A stretch of DNA of 56,947 bases from CAZUSO01 sp964622775 (GCA_964622775.1 CAZUSO010000014.1:1-56947); one strand, 5' to 3'. Counted from the stretch's first letter, positions 7,404 through 17,027 are shown. The notes: generated by a model from the letters alone, not told the origin. Made by a program: numbers and translations.

Positions 7404-9332
7404 TTAGTTCAGACTCATTTTATTGTTAACCATCGCATGGGTATAGACCTGCACAAAGGCTTTCCACCAGGTTAAGGCCTGACTGGCTTCAGGCGTCCCT
7501 TTAAAACCCCTTGCCATCAGGTTATGCAGACCAAGACTGTCTGCGGGAAAGGCATAAGCCTCGCTCACCGAAGCATCTTTAAGCTTCAGCCGAAGACCAT
7601 CCTGAATCCATTCATAAATGAAGTCGGCGCGGTTGATGACAAAACGATGCGCTCCACTTGTATCAAACATACTATTTCCTAAGGCGTAAAATGGCCGGTC
7701 GTAACCTAAGTATTCCATGATGCCAGGCATGATATCAATTTGTTGGGTAAGCACATCATTATACCCGATGGAGGAAGGATTTCCCGGATCAAAAAACAAT
7801 ACAGGTATCTGGTAACGTCCGGCGCCGCGGGCATAATAATCATTGCCTGCCTGTGGCGAGCAGTGGTCCGCAGTGATTACAAACAGCGTATTGGAATACC
7901 AGGACTGCTGCCGGGCGCTTTCAAAGAAGCGCCGCAAGGCATGGTCCGTATAGGCCAGGCTGTTTTCAATCGGTAGCGCGCCTTTGTTATATACCTGCTG
8001 ATAAGCTGCGGGCAAGGTATACGGCGGATGCGAGCTTAGGGTAAAAACGGCAGCCAGAAAGGGCTTTTGCATCGTGTTCAACCCTTTGCAGAAATACTGC
8101 AGGAAGGGTTCATCAAAAATCCCCCAGGTGCCATCGTAATCCTTTTCGTTTTTATATTGCGTACGTCCGAAATAATGGTCAAAACCCGCAGCCTCACTAT
8201 ACGTATATAAATTCATGCTCCCGTTGGTGGCTCCATGATAAAAGGCCGAGCTATAGCCCTTTTGCTTTAAAAGCGAAGCCAGGCTGACAATCTTGTTATT
8301 ACTGTAAACTGATTCTAAAAAAGGCTCATCCATCAGAGCCGGGATTCCCGACAACACAGCCGGAATTCCGTCATTAGAATGCAGCCCGTTTGCATACGCA
8401 TTGGTAAAAGCAAGGCTGCAATCCATCAGACTGTCCAGAAATGGCGTACAGTCAGCGCTGTTGCCCAGCTTAGTCCATTCCCTGGAAAGGCTTTCTACTA
8501 TAATTACCACTACATTTTTAGCCTTAAAAGGCCCGGAAAACTGCTTAACCGGCTTAACGATGTTGAGCGCCTCTGCATCGGGCATAAATATTACCGGTTC
8601 CAAAGGCCTGTTTTGAATGGTATTGATAATGCTGTAAGGGGTATTCAGCACAATAGATGTATAACGGCTTTTGGTTAGCTCAACGGCGTTTCTGATGTTA
8701 ATCGGAATAAGCTGTAAGCCGCCTCTGATACCAATAATGGTAAGGGTGCCAACCAATACCAGACCGGTGATTTGCAGTATAAAGTACCGGAGTCTGCCAC
8801 CCTGTTGAGACAATGATTTTTTGTATTGCCCTGCGATGCGATCATCAATTGCCTTTGTTGTTTTATAAAAAATAAAAATAAAAGATACAGCCAGCAGGAA
8901 TAAATACCAGTAGTCTTTGATAAATGACGGAAAGATGGCGATAAAGTCGCCTTTGCGGCTGACCATGCCCAATACGTCTGCAGTGGAACGCTTGTGATTA
9001 AATACAAAATAACGCCAGTCACTTATCTCAAAAAGAAATGCCACGCTGTTGGTTACCACAAAAAGTATCCGCAATCCGGCCTGCCAGCCTTTCCATGAAA
9101 AGGTATTCACCGGCAGCAGAGATAATAAAATGTACAGGGCATTAATACTCAGTATGGCTGAGATATCGAAACGCCATCCCCAGGCGAAAACAGACAACAA
9201 TTCCGAAGGCGTGATTCCTGAAAAGCTCTGACGGTTAAACAGGTAAAAGCAAAGCCGGAATATAGTATAAGTCAGCATAAGCAACAAAAGCTGCATGCAT
9301 AGTTTTTTAAACCGGAGCCGGAATGACGACAT
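7404..9332 (-). CDS. LTA synthase family sulfatase-type phosphotransferase
   Basis: The product is about 642 residues from the ATG at 9332 (MSSFRLRF); the earlier ATG at 9368 overlaps a likely -7 box. About five N-terminal membrane helices precede an extracytoplasmic alkaline-phosphatase-superfamily domain. Visible motifs are VVVIIVESLSREW (first metal Glu), GLHSNDGIPAVLSGIP (position of the nucleophile, here apparently Ser rather than Thr), SYSSAFYHGATNGSMN, LSSHPPY, and VITADHC (metal Asp/His). In Gram-negatives such enzymes transfer phosphoglycerol, phosphoethanolamine or similar groups at the cell envelope; the substrate here is unknown. Confidence 0.88.
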   Translation of the reverse strand: MSSFRLRFKKLCMQLLLLMLTYTIFRLCFYLFNRQSFSGITPSELLSVFAWGWRFDISAILSINALYILLSLLPVNTFSWKGWQAGLRILFVVTNSVAFLFEISDWRYFVFNHKRSTADVLGMVSRKGDFIAIFPSFIKDYWYLFLLAVSFIFIFYKTTKAIDDRIAGQYKKSLSQQGGRLRYFILQITGLVLVGTLTIIGIRGGLQLIPINIRNAVELTKSRYTSIVLNTPYSIINTIQNRPLEPVIFMPDAEALNIVKPVKQFSGPFKAKNVVVIIVESLSREWTKLGNSADCTPFLDSLMDCSLAFTNAYANGLHSNDGIPAVLSGIPALMDEPFLESVYSNNKIVSLASLLKQKGYSSAFYHGATNGSMNLYTYSEAAGFDHYFGRTQYKNEKDYDGTWGIFDEPFLQYFCKGLNTMQKPFLAAVFTLSSHPPYTLPAAYQQVYNKGALPIENSLAYTDHALRRFFESARQQSWYSNTLFVITADHCSPQAGNDYYARGAGRYQIPVLFFDPGNPSSIGYNDVLTQQIDIMPGIMEYLGYDRPFYALGNSMFDTSGAHRFVINRADFIYEWIQDGLRLKLKDASVSEAYAFPADSLGLHNLMARGFKGTPEASQALTWWKAFVQVYTHAMVNNKMSLN

Positions 9333-9365
9333 TGCTTTATTTAAAATAGTCAGGAAAAAATAACG

Positions 9366-9373
9366 CAAAAATA
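9366..9373 (-). promoter_or_regulatory. Bacteroidota -7 box for LTA-synthase-like gene
   Basis: The minus strand reads TATTTTTG (TAnnTTTG), about 33 bases before the preferred ATG at 9332. Confidence 0.35.
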
Positions 9374-9556
9374 ATGAACAATTCCTGAGCGATTCCGGAA
9401 AATACTGTACGAATTCAGGGTAAAGCCTGTCAATTAAAAATTACGAATTACGGGCTTTCAACTTTTCAATGTCACTACCACAATCTGGCCATGTAGTCAC
9501 ATATTTCCCATTTTCAATTATCTATCGTCAATTATCCCTCCCCAAATAAAGTGCGT

Positions 9557-9584
9557 TTTGCCTGTAATCATTATTGTACCTTTG
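9557..9584 (+). promoter_or_regulatory. Promoter for der (-33 TTTG, -7 TACCTTTG)
   Basis: TTTG ends at 9560 and TACCTTTG spans 9577-9584, a spacing of 16 bases. The der ATG is at 9606. This is a good fit to the Bacteroidota sigma factor consensus. Confidence 0.55.
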
Positions 9585-9605
9585 CTGCAAAAGCAATCAT
9601 AACCA

Positions 9606-10985
9606 ATGTCTGGATTTACTGTAGCAATTGTCGGTCGGCCTAATGTGGGAAAATCTACTCTTTTCAATCGTCTGTTGGAAAAGCGGAAGGCCATCGTCAA
9701 CGATTTCAGCGGCGTTACCCGCGACCGCCAGTACGGTATCTCCGATTGGAACGGAAAGAGTTTTAACGTGATTGACACCGGCGGTTTTGTTTCTCATTCC
9801 GAAGATCTTTTTGAAAAAGAAATACGGAAGCAGGTGCATATCGCCATTGATGAATCTGATGCCGTTATTTTTGTAACGGATGTAACTGCCGGAATTACGG
9901 ATTTGGATGATGACATGGCTCAACTGCTGCGTCGTTCCAAAAAGCCGGTTTTTCTTGCCGTGAACAAGGTGGACAACGGTGAACGTCAATTAGATGCCAC
10001 TGAGTTTTATGTGCTTGGATTCGAAAATACTTTTTTTATTGCCTCCATTTCGGGAAGCGGCAGCGGCGACCTGCTGGATGCGGTAACCGCCATTATCCCC
10101 GATGGCCATATCCAGGCTTCAGAGCGGGAAATCATTTGGGTGGACGGGGAAGATGAGGACGGCAACCCCATCCGGTTTCAGCGGGAAAAATCGCCCCTGC
10201 CCAAGATAGCCATCATCGGTCAGCCCAATGCCGGGAAGTCAACCCTGCTGAACGCGCTTACCGGCCAGGACCGGACTATTGTATCCAGCATAGCAGGCAC
10301 CACCCGCGACAGCATCCATACGCAATATAAGTCGTTTGGAAAAGAATTTATGCTGATAGATACTGCAGGCATCCGCAAAAAGAAAAATGTACATGAAGAC
10401 TTAGAATTTTATTCCGTTATCCGTGCCATAAATGCTATGGATGAGGCAGATGTATGTATGTTATTGATTGATGCGGAGAAGGGTATCACCGCCCAGGATA
10501 TCAATATATTCAGTCTTGCTGCCCGCAAAGGAAAGGGAATCGTAATCTTAGTCAATAAATGGGATATGGTTGAAGATAAAGCAACCAATACGGCACGTGA
10601 TTACCAGGAAGTTTTGCTGAAGAAAATAGCACCTTTTACTGATGTGCCCATCATTTTCGTTTCCGCTACCGGCAGGCAACGTATATTTCAGGCGGTTGAA
10701 AAAGCTTTAGAGGTTTATGAAAATAAAAACCGGAAAATATCTACAGCTAAGCTCAACGATATTATGTTGCCCGAAATTGAGCGTTATACGCCACCTATGG
10801 TGCGGGGGCATTCGGTTCGCATAAAATTTGTCATGCAGCTTCCGACCTATAATACATCCTTTGCATTTTACTCCAACCATCCTGATGAGATCAAGCCGCC
10901 CTACCGTAATTTTTTAGAGAACAAGCTGCGAAGTCATTTCAACTTTACCGGCGTCCCCTTGCGGATTTTCTTCAGGAAGAAATAG
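9606..10985 (+). CDS. der: Ribosome biogenesis GTPase Der (EngA)
   Basis: Der is a tandem GTPase needed for 50S subunit assembly. The first G domain has GRPNVGKST (G1), DTGGF (G3) and NKVD (G4). The second has GQPNAGKST, DTAGIRKK and NKWD. A C-terminal KH-like domain follows (VRIKFVMQLPTYNTSFAFYSNHP, ending FRKK). At 459 residues it is longer than most Der proteins (about 435-440). The extra length is largely an acidic linker between the G domains (SEREIIWVDGEDEDGNPIRF). It is alone on its strand between convergent or divergent neighbours. Confidence 0.96.
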   Translation: MSGFTVAIVGRPNVGKSTLFNRLLEKRKAIVNDFSGVTRDRQYGISDWNGKSFNVIDTGGFVSHSEDLFEKEIRKQVHIAIDESDAVIFVTDVTAGITDLDDDMAQLLRRSKKPVFLAVNKVDNGERQLDATEFYVLGFENTFFIASISGSGSGDLLDAVTAIIPDGHIQASEREIIWVDGEDEDGNPIRFQREKSPLPKIAIIGQPNAGKSTLLNALTGQDRTIVSSIAGTTRDSIHTQYKSFGKEFMLIDTAGIRKKKNVHEDLEFYSVIRAINAMDEADVCMLLIDAEKGITAQDINIFSLAARKGKGIVILVNKWDMVEDKATNTARDYQEVLLKKIAPFTDVPIIFVSATGRQRIFQAVEKALEVYENKNRKISTAKLNDIMLPEIERYTPPMVRGHSVRIKFVMQLPTYNTSFAFYSNHPDEIKPPYRNFLENKLRSHFNFTGVPLRIFFRKK

Positions 10986-11082
10986 CCTTATAATCATTTC
11001 CGGTAGAAGAGGGTAACAAATTTCAAAGCATACACACCACCACCCTTTTCATTTTGGGTTTCTTCAGAGTTGTACGTACGGA

Positions 11083-13185
11083 TTAAGGATTAGCCTTTTT
11101 ATAAGCATCCTTCACTTCCTGCATGATATTCTGGAAACGCGGCACATCATCTACGTAGCCACCCGCCTTCTTAATAATCTGGCCATTACCATCCACAAAT
11201 ATATAAATGGGTTGTCCCACTTCTCCATAAATATTCACTTCAATGTCGAGGTTTTTATCTCCCAGGTTTTTAATCTTTTCACCTGTTTTGGAGGTATATG
11301 CTTCACCGTCTGCCAATGGTTGCTTGTCGTCACAATACAGGCTGGCTAAGATAAAATCTTCCCGCAACACTTTCATTACGGCAGGTTTGGAAAGCACCGC
11401 GCGTTCCATCTTGCGGCAGTTAATGCAACTGTGTCCTGTAAAGTCAAGGAGCACCGGCTTATTCAGTTTCCTCGATGCGGCCAACGCTTCTTCATAATCG
11501 AAAAAGGCTACCACACCCGGAAGCTCGGAAGACAGGGCATAAGCCCCCGTCGTATATTTTACCGGTATAACATCCTGATTACCGCTGCTTACCGAAATTT
11601 GCCCGTTCTGTATTCTCAGGATATTATCATGTAAATTAAATTCCAGCGTTTTTCTTTCCGGAAGCAATCCGCTGATACTGGTCAGGGGTGCACCCCAAAG
11701 TCCCGGCAGCATATACACCATAAATGAAAATGAGGCAATCGCAAAAAACAAACGAGTTACGGAAAGATAGGGCTGCCCGAACATATTTTTTGGCAAATCA
11801 TCGTCATGGGAAAACTTAATCTTACCAATCAGGTATAAGCCAAGCAATCCTGCCAAAGCGATCCAGATGCTGATATAAACGTCATAATTGAGCAGGCGCC
11901 AGTGATATTGCAGATCCACATTGGATAAGAATTTCATGGCCAATGCCAGCTCTATAAAACCCATGGTCACCTTTACACTGTTGAGCCAGCCGCCGGATTT
12001 GGCAAGGCTGTTGAGCAATCCGGGGAAATAAGCAAAGAAGGCAAATGGCAGGGCAATTGCCAGGCCAAAACCTAAAAATCCCAATACGCCGCCCAGCCGG
12101 TTTTGTGATTTCACAATATCCACAATCAGCCAACTGATGAACGCGGATGTGCAGCTAAACGAAACAACCACTAATACTAATGCCATAAAAAATATACCGC
12201 CAAAACTATTGGCGTTGGCTTTGCTGTCTAACCTGCTGCTCCAGGACGATGGCAGGGTAATCTCAAATGCCCCTAATAAGGAAATACCGAATATCAGGAA
12301 GATCGCGAAAACAAAAAGGTTGAACCAGATGCTGGAAGAAATGACATACATCGTGTTTTCCTTAAAGAACAAACTGATAAGCACTCCCACCATCAAAAAG
12401 ATCAGGATAATGGATAAGGAATATAAGGTAGCATTTTTAAGGCCGGCAGCTTTCGTCTTGCTGCGCTTCGTAAAAAAGCTTACCGTGATGGGAAGCATCG
12501 AAAAAATACAGGGGGTTACGAATGCGACAAAGCCGGAAACAAGGCCGGTAATGAATATACTCCAAAGCGATTTGGTAGCATTGTCCCGATCAGCATCCGT
12601 ATGCGTATCATAACGCTTTACGCTCTCTGCTCCAGTTGCCGGAGCAGCGTTTGCCTCCACGGGATCTGCTGTGGTCTCTACCACGGTATCCGGGCTATCG
12701 GACACGATAACTGCATTTGCAGGGGCTACAACATCCTTTATCGAAATACTGAAATCCATATCTTCCGGCGGCAGGCACATGTCGTCGTCGCAAACCATAA
12801 AGGTCAGCACACCCTTCAGATCTGTATTGGCAGTAGCAATTGCTTTTTGAGTATAGACAATCTTATCTTTGTAATAATAAACAATGCCCATAACATCTTT
12901 AGTATCCTCTTCAAGCTTTTTCCCGCTTTCATTCATCTTACCCAACAATTTCACATGAGGGTTTTGGGAAAAATTAAACTTCGGCGGCAGCATGGAACCA
13001 TCACCTCCGGGATTAAAAGAAAAGATATGCCAGCCGGCATCCATCTTAGCCGTAATAACCAGATTAAATGTAGTGTCGTTTATCTTTTCCGCAGTAAAAG
13101 TCCATTTTACTTTATCAGAAGATTTTAAGGCATAAGACTGGGTTCCCACAAGCAACAGGACACAAAAAAGCAAAAGTCGCTGCAT
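11083..13185 (-). CDS. dsbD: Thiol:disulfide interchange protein DsbD-type
   Basis: DsbD moves electrons from cytosolic thioredoxin across the inner membrane to periplasmic proteins. The 700-residue protein has a signal peptide (cleavage near QSYALK), an N-terminal immunoglobulin-like DsbD-alpha domain with the cysteine pair CDDDMC, then an eight-helix CcdA-like core (FVTPCIFSMLP and VVSFSCTSAFISWL carry the redox cysteines), and a C-terminal thioredoxin-like domain with HSCINCRKME (CINC at about 587-590). Asp/Ser/Thr-rich linker lies after the alpha domain. It is well separated from neighbours: der converges on it, and the RNR riboswitch region diverges from it. Confidence 0.93.
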   Translation of the reverse strand: MQRLLLFCVLLLVGTQSYALKSSDKVKWTFTAEKINDTTFNLVITAKMDAGWHIFSFNPGGDGSMLPPKFNFSQNPHVKLLGKMNESGKKLEEDTKDVMGIVYYYKDKIVYTQKAIATANTDLKGVLTFMVCDDDMCLPPEDMDFSISIKDVVAPANAVIVSDSPDTVVETTADPVEANAAPATGAESVKRYDTHTDADRDNATKSLWSIFITGLVSGFVAFVTPCIFSMLPITVSFFTKRSKTKAAGLKNATLYSLSIILIFLMVGVLISLFFKENTMYVISSSIWFNLFVFAIFLIFGISLLGAFEITLPSSWSSRLDSKANANSFGGIFFMALVLVVVSFSCTSAFISWLIVDIVKSQNRLGGVLGFLGFGLAIALPFAFFAYFPGLLNSLAKSGGWLNSVKVTMGFIELALAMKFLSNVDLQYHWRLLNYDVYISIWIALAGLLGLYLIGKIKFSHDDDLPKNMFGQPYLSVTRLFFAIASFSFMVYMLPGLWGAPLTSISGLLPERKTLEFNLHDNILRIQNGQISVSSGNQDVIPVKYTTGAYALSSELPGVVAFFDYEEALAASRKLNKPVLLDFTGHSCINCRKMERAVLSKPAVMKVLREDFILASLYCDDKQPLADGEAYTSKTGEKIKNLGDKNLDIEVNIYGEVGQPIYIFVDGNGQIIKKAGGYVDDVPRFQNIMQEVKDAYKKANP

Positions 13186-13307
13186 AAAGCTAAATATGTT
13201 AAGGTCTGTTTTGGAATGGCTCGCAATTTATGCATTTTCATAGTGATAAAATTTTTCACCCCTCCATTTTACCAAACTATTATAATTTGGATTTTAATGC
13301 TTTATGA

Positions 13308-13478
13308 ATGGTTTGCTCCACCTGTTTCGTTTGTTTTTCACCGGAAACTTTCATAGCAAAGGCCGCTTATTCCGGCGGAGAATTTTTTGAACAGGCTGTG
13401 CAAAACTATCCCGATCGTCACCGTGATGATGTGATATATTTGCTGGAACAAGTCGGGTTAAGTCAAAAGGGAAAATAG
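13308..13478 (+). CDS. Possible 56-residue protein or gene remnant
   Basis: An ATG at 13308 opens a 57-codon frame that starts directly after a TGA. The second half (EFFEQAVQNYPDRHR, DDVIYLLEQVGL) looks like genuine protein sequence, while the first part is Cys-rich and unconvincing. It ends 60-odd bases before the riboswitch. It may be the tail of a lost gene. No function is suggested. Confidence 0.25.
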   Translation: MVCSTCFVCFSPETFIAKAAYSGGEFFEQAVQNYPDRHRDDVIYLLEQVGLSQKGK

Positions 13479-13539
13479 AAGAAAGGCTGATAATCAATCT
13501 TAATGAAATTTGACAATAGAGGCAAAATATACTTAGCTT

Positions 13540-13690
13540 AACTGAAGTTCTTTTTTCAATTGGGAGTTCCTGATATTCAGGAGTATTAAAACGGGGAATC
13601 GCGTGTGAATCGCGGGCTGTTGCGCAACTGTAAAGCTTAAGATATCTTATGGCAAGCCAGAATTCCGTTATTCCCGATACCACATATAGC
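13540..13690 (+). ncRNA. Cobalamin (B12/AdoCbl) riboswitch upstream of nrdBA
   Basis: The conserved core of the cobalamin riboswitch is readable. ACGGGGAATCGCGTGTGAAT at 13591-13610 forms a stem-loop in which CGCG pairs across GTGTGAAT, followed by GGGCTGTTGCGCAACTGTAA at 13614-13633, which includes the near-invariant GCAACTGTAA. AAGCCAGAATTCC at 13655-13667 matches the GCCAGGA-type B12 box segment. The upstream bases from about 13540 would form the outer stems. The element is on the plus strand and ends about 125 bases before the nrdB ATG. In the family, coenzyme B12 binding represses the downstream genes. Outer limits are approximate because stems P1/P2 were not folded by computation. Confidence 0.85.
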
Positions 13691-13815
13691 TATTGCTTTC
13701 GCATCAAAAGCATTGGTCATTTCCGGCACGACCTTTCCGGCATCAGCGTTGTCCTTATGCCTTTGTTTTTGTTGCAACAGCATTTTAAATTATATTAATC
13801 AATAAAAATACGAGC

Positions 13816-14790
13816 ATGAGCATTTTTTCCCATCGTCAAAATTATAAGCCTTTCGAATACCCGGAAGTATTGCAGTTTACTGAAGCCATCAACAAATCAT
13901 TTTGGGTTCATTCCGAAATTGATTTCACGGCGGATATTCAGGATTTTCACTCTCACCTTAATCAGGCGGAACAGCAATCCATAAAAAAAAGTCTGCTAGC
14001 AATCGCTCAGATTGAAGTAGCGGTAAAAACATTCTGGGGCAATTTGTACCAGCATTTTCCCAAACCCGAATTTAACGGCCTGGGCAGCACCTTTGCCGAA
14101 TGTGAGTTCCGGCATTCCGAAGCATATTCCCGACTTCTGGAAGTGCTGGGTTATAGCGAGGATTTTGAAAAATTAATTGAAGTGCCGGTAATCCGGAACC
14201 GCATTCAATATTTAGGCAATGCCCTGAAAACATCAAAAAGCGAATCGCCGCAGGAATATATTACGGCATTGGTATTATTTACCCTGCTCATCGAAAATGT
14301 TTCGTTGTTCAGCCAGTTTGCCATCATCCTGTCTTATACCCGGTTCAAAGGCTATATGAAAAACACCAGCAATATTATTGCCTGGACTTCTATTGACGAA
14401 CAGATTCATGCCAATGCCGGAATTTTCATAATCAATCAAATCAAAAAGGAATTTCCAGATTATCTGAATGAAGAAAAAAAGCAGGAAATCCACGACATCA
14501 TCAGGCAGTCGCTGAAAGCGGAAGAGGATATCTTAGACTGGATTTTTGAAGATGGAGAACCCGACAGTATCCACAAAAAAGACATTGTCAACTTCATGAA
14601 ATTCCGAATTGACAACAGCCTTACGCAGATTGGTTTTGAGCCGATATTCCATATCTCTGATGAGGCTTACCAGCCTATGAAATGGTTTGAAGAAGAAGTG
14701 TTTGCCAACAGCTTAGACGATTTCTTTGCGAAGCGGCCGGTGGACTATACGAAACACGACAAAAGCATCACTGCAATGGATCTTTTCTAA
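13816..14790 (+). CDS. nrdB: Class I ribonucleotide reductase beta subunit
   Basis: NrdB holds the dimetal/tyrosyl radical that starts ribonucleotide reduction in NrdA. The 324-residue ferritin-like protein shows the metal ligands E67 (AQIEVAVKTFW), E97 and H100 with the radical tyrosine Y104 in EFRHSEAY, E160 (LLIENVSLF) and E195/H198 (DEQIHAN). The radical Tyr is present, so it is not a Phe-substituted class Ic protein. There is no N-terminal ATP-cone. It comes first in the operon, nrdA follows after 58 bases, and the leader carries a cobalamin riboswitch. Confidence 0.95.
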   Translation: MSIFSHRQNYKPFEYPEVLQFTEAINKSFWVHSEIDFTADIQDFHSHLNQAEQQSIKKSLLAIAQIEVAVKTFWGNLYQHFPKPEFNGLGSTFAECEFRHSEAYSRLLEVLGYSEDFEKLIEVPVIRNRIQYLGNALKTSKSESPQEYITALVLFTLLIENVSLFSQFAIILSYTRFKGYMKNTSNIIAWTSIDEQIHANAGIFIINQIKKEFPDYLNEEKKQEIHDIIRQSLKAEEDILDWIFEDGEPDSIHKKDIVNFMKFRIDNSLTQIGFEPIFHISDEAYQPMKWFEEEVFANSLDDFFAKRPVDYTKHDKSITAMDLF

Positions 14791-14848
14791 GCGCTACAAT
14801 ATAATTATCTCTATCATACCAACATAAAAAAATCCACAATTAAATTAT

Positions 14849-16498
14849 ATGGAAGAAAGACTTTGGTGGCTGAATGAAGAAAGTGAGCAAATCCTGAACC
14901 GGGGCTACCTGCTCAAAGGCGAAACGGTAGAAGGCGCTATCGAACGCATTACGGCAGCTGCGGCGCAACGGCTCTACAAACCCGAACTCAAAGACGGTTT
15001 CCGGGAATTAGTCGAAAGAGGCTGGATGAGTCTCAGCTCGCCGATATGGGCGAATATGGGCACGGAACGCGGCCTGCCTATTTCCTGCTTCAATGTGCAT
15101 GTGCCCGACCATATCGAAGGCATCACGCATAAGCTGGGCGAAGTGATCATGCAAACGAAGATAGGAGGCGGCACATCCGGCTATTTCGGGGAACTACGCG
15201 CCAGAGGCAGCGCCGTAACGGACAACGGAAAAAGCAGCGGAGCGGTTTCCTTCATGAAATTATTCGATACCGCAATGGACACCATATCCCAGGGTGGTGT
15301 TCGTCGCGGAGCTTTTGCGGCTTACTTAGACATTGACCATCCTGATGCGGAGGAATTTCTCTCTATAAAAAACATCGGGAATCCCATACAGAATTTGTTC
15401 TTTGCCGTATGTGTTCCCGACTACTGGATGCAGGAGATGATAGACGGCGATCAGCAAAAGCGGGAATTATGGGCTAAGGTATTAGAATCGAGGCAACAAA
15501 AAGGGCTGCCCTACATTTTCTTTACGGACAATATCAACCGTAATAAGCCGCAGGTTTATAAAGACCTCAACATGAGCATTAATTCCAGCAATCTCTGCTC
15601 CGAAATAGCGCTGCCTTCCGGCATTGACGAGTCATTTATCTGTTGCCTGCTGTCTATGAATCTGGAACTGTATGACGAATGGAAGGATACGGATGCGGTT
15701 AAACTGGCTATCTTTTTTCTGGATGCCGTACTACAGGAATTTATTGTAAAAACTGAAGACAATTATTATTTAGCTGCAGCCAACCGCTTTGCAAAACGAC
15801 ACCGGGCTTTAGGTCTCGGCGTTCTGGGCTGGCATTCTTATCTTCAGAAAAACATGATCCCTTTTGAAGGATTACGGGCTAAACAACTGACCAGTGAAAT
15901 CTTTCAGTACATTCAGGCTAAAGCGGAAAAAGCCACAATGGAATTAGCCTATATCTACGGTGAACCCGAAGTGCTGAAAGGCTATGGAAAGCGGAATACA
16001 ACCCTCACGGCTATTGCGCCCACTACCTCTTCCTCGGCCATTTTAGGACAGTCTTCACCGGGTATTGAACCGTATAGCAGCAATTACTACAAGGCCGGAC
16101 TGGCAAAAGGAAATTTCATGCGGAAGAATAAATACCTTTCCCGTCTGCTGGAAGAAAAGGGAATCAATAATGAAGATATCTGGCGCGATATCATGCTGCA
16201 CCACGGCAGTGTGCAACACCTCGAACAATTAAGTCAGCCTGAAAAAGATGTGTTCAAGACGTTTAAGGAAATCAGTCAGCTGGAGATTATCCAGCAGGCT
16301 TCTATCCGGCAAAAATATATTGACCAGTCGCAAAGCCTCAATATCAATATTCCTTCCAATCTCCCGATTAAAGAAGTAAACCGTTTAATGATAGAAGCCT
16401 GGAAACTTGGAGTAAAGACACTGTATTATCAACGCAGCCAAAGCGTCTCTAAAGAATTAGTGAATAATCTCGTAAGCTGTAGCAGTTGCGAGTCTTAG
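14849..16498 (+). CDS. nrdA: Class I ribonucleotide reductase alpha subunit (short form)
   Basis: NrdA reduces ribonucleoside diphosphates to deoxy forms. At 549 residues it is far shorter than the 750-residue E. coli type: it begins directly at the catalytic region and lacks the ATP-cone. Active-site residues are visible: C80 (PISCFN) and C266 (CCLLSMNL) as the redox pair, and N248-x-C250-x-E252 (SSNLCSEI) around the thiyl radical. TIAPTTSSS-type phosphate loop is present as AIAPTTSSSAILG. The radical-transfer pair Y526-Y527 sits in TLYYQRSQ. The C-terminal CSSC (544-547) would be re-reduced by thioredoxin or glutaredoxin. Repressed by B12 if the upstream riboswitch acts in the usual way. 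Confidence 0.95.
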   Translation: MEERLWWLNEESEQILNRGYLLKGETVEGAIERITAAAAQRLYKPELKDGFRELVERGWMSLSSPIWANMGTERGLPISCFNVHVPDHIEGITHKLGEVIMQTKIGGGTSGYFGELRARGSAVTDNGKSSGAVSFMKLFDTAMDTISQGGVRRGAFAAYLDIDHPDAEEFLSIKNIGNPIQNLFFAVCVPDYWMQEMIDGDQQKRELWAKVLESRQQKGLPYIFFTDNINRNKPQVYKDLNMSINSSNLCSEIALPSGIDESFICCLLSMNLELYDEWKDTDAVKLAIFFLDAVLQEFIVKTEDNYYLAAANRFAKRHRALGLGVLGWHSYLQKNMIPFEGLRAKQLTSEIFQYIQAKAEKATMELAYIYGEPEVLKGYGKRNTTLTAIAPTTSSSAILGQSSPGIEPYSSNYYKAGLAKGNFMRKNKYLSRLLEEKGINNEDIWRDIMLHHGSVQHLEQLSQPEKDVFKTFKEISQLEIIQQASIRQKYIDQSQSLNINIPSNLPIKEVNRLMIEAWKLGVKTLYYQRSQSVSKELVNNLVSCSSCES

Positions 16499-16781
16499 GG
16501 GATTGGAGGAAGGACGGATAGATGAACGGAAGGATTGAAGGATTCGGGCGACAGCGACATACTTTTGTGAACCCGCTAATTACAAGAGTTCAAGAGTGGT
16601 TTGATGGTTGGTAAAAACACCAAAACTGTGAAATCAATATCTCTGAGGGTTTTGCCGGCGCACTAATTCTTTCGTGTGCTGCGACGAAAGCCACCGTAAC
16701 CTGACTCAGAGATTTAGAGAAGTTGAGGATTGCCACAGATGCACAGATTGAGCACGCTGCTTATCAGTGACGATTAGAATT

Positions 16782-17027
16782 TTAGTTTTTACAAACGGGG
16801 AAGATAAATATGCGGTCCTGAGGAGCCAGGTGCAGCATATTCCTTATATGATTTTTATGCTTTATCACCTTGTATCGCTGTAAATCATAAATCTCCATGG
16901 CAGAATAACAGCCGTCATTTCCCTGAATTTTCCGAAGGAAGGAAAGCAGTGCCAGCGCCTGAAATTCGCTTACCGCAATGATATCCTGTTCAAACTGATA
17001 CCATATTTTCTCCTGATGCCGGTTCAT
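16782..17027 (-). CDS. Hypothetical 81-residue protein
   Basis: No family is recognised. The protein (MNRHQEKIWYQFEQ start) is soluble, mixed charged/hydrophobic, with no signal peptide. It starts 2 bases after the stop of the small lipoprotein gene upstream, which supports co-transcription and that it is real. The upstream gap 16499-16781 holds no gene that I can see. Confidence 0.5.
   Translation of the reverse strand: MNRHQEKIWYQFEQDIIAVSEFQALALLSFLRKIQGNDGCYSAMEIYDLQRYKVIKHKNHIRNMLHLAPQDRIFIFPVCKN

Noticed and set aside
12137..12613. A 158-codon plus-strand frame opposite dsbD
   Set aside because: It is antisense to the well-supported DsbD membrane core and shows no family motif.
13435..13442. 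TATATTTG as a promoter for the riboswitch
   Set aside because: It matches the -7 box but has no -33 TTTG and lies about 100 bases upstream inside the short frame; too weak to call.
13351..13683. A 110-codon minus-strand frame across the region before nrdB
   Set aside because: It runs through the conserved riboswitch core on the other strand and has no protein-family features.
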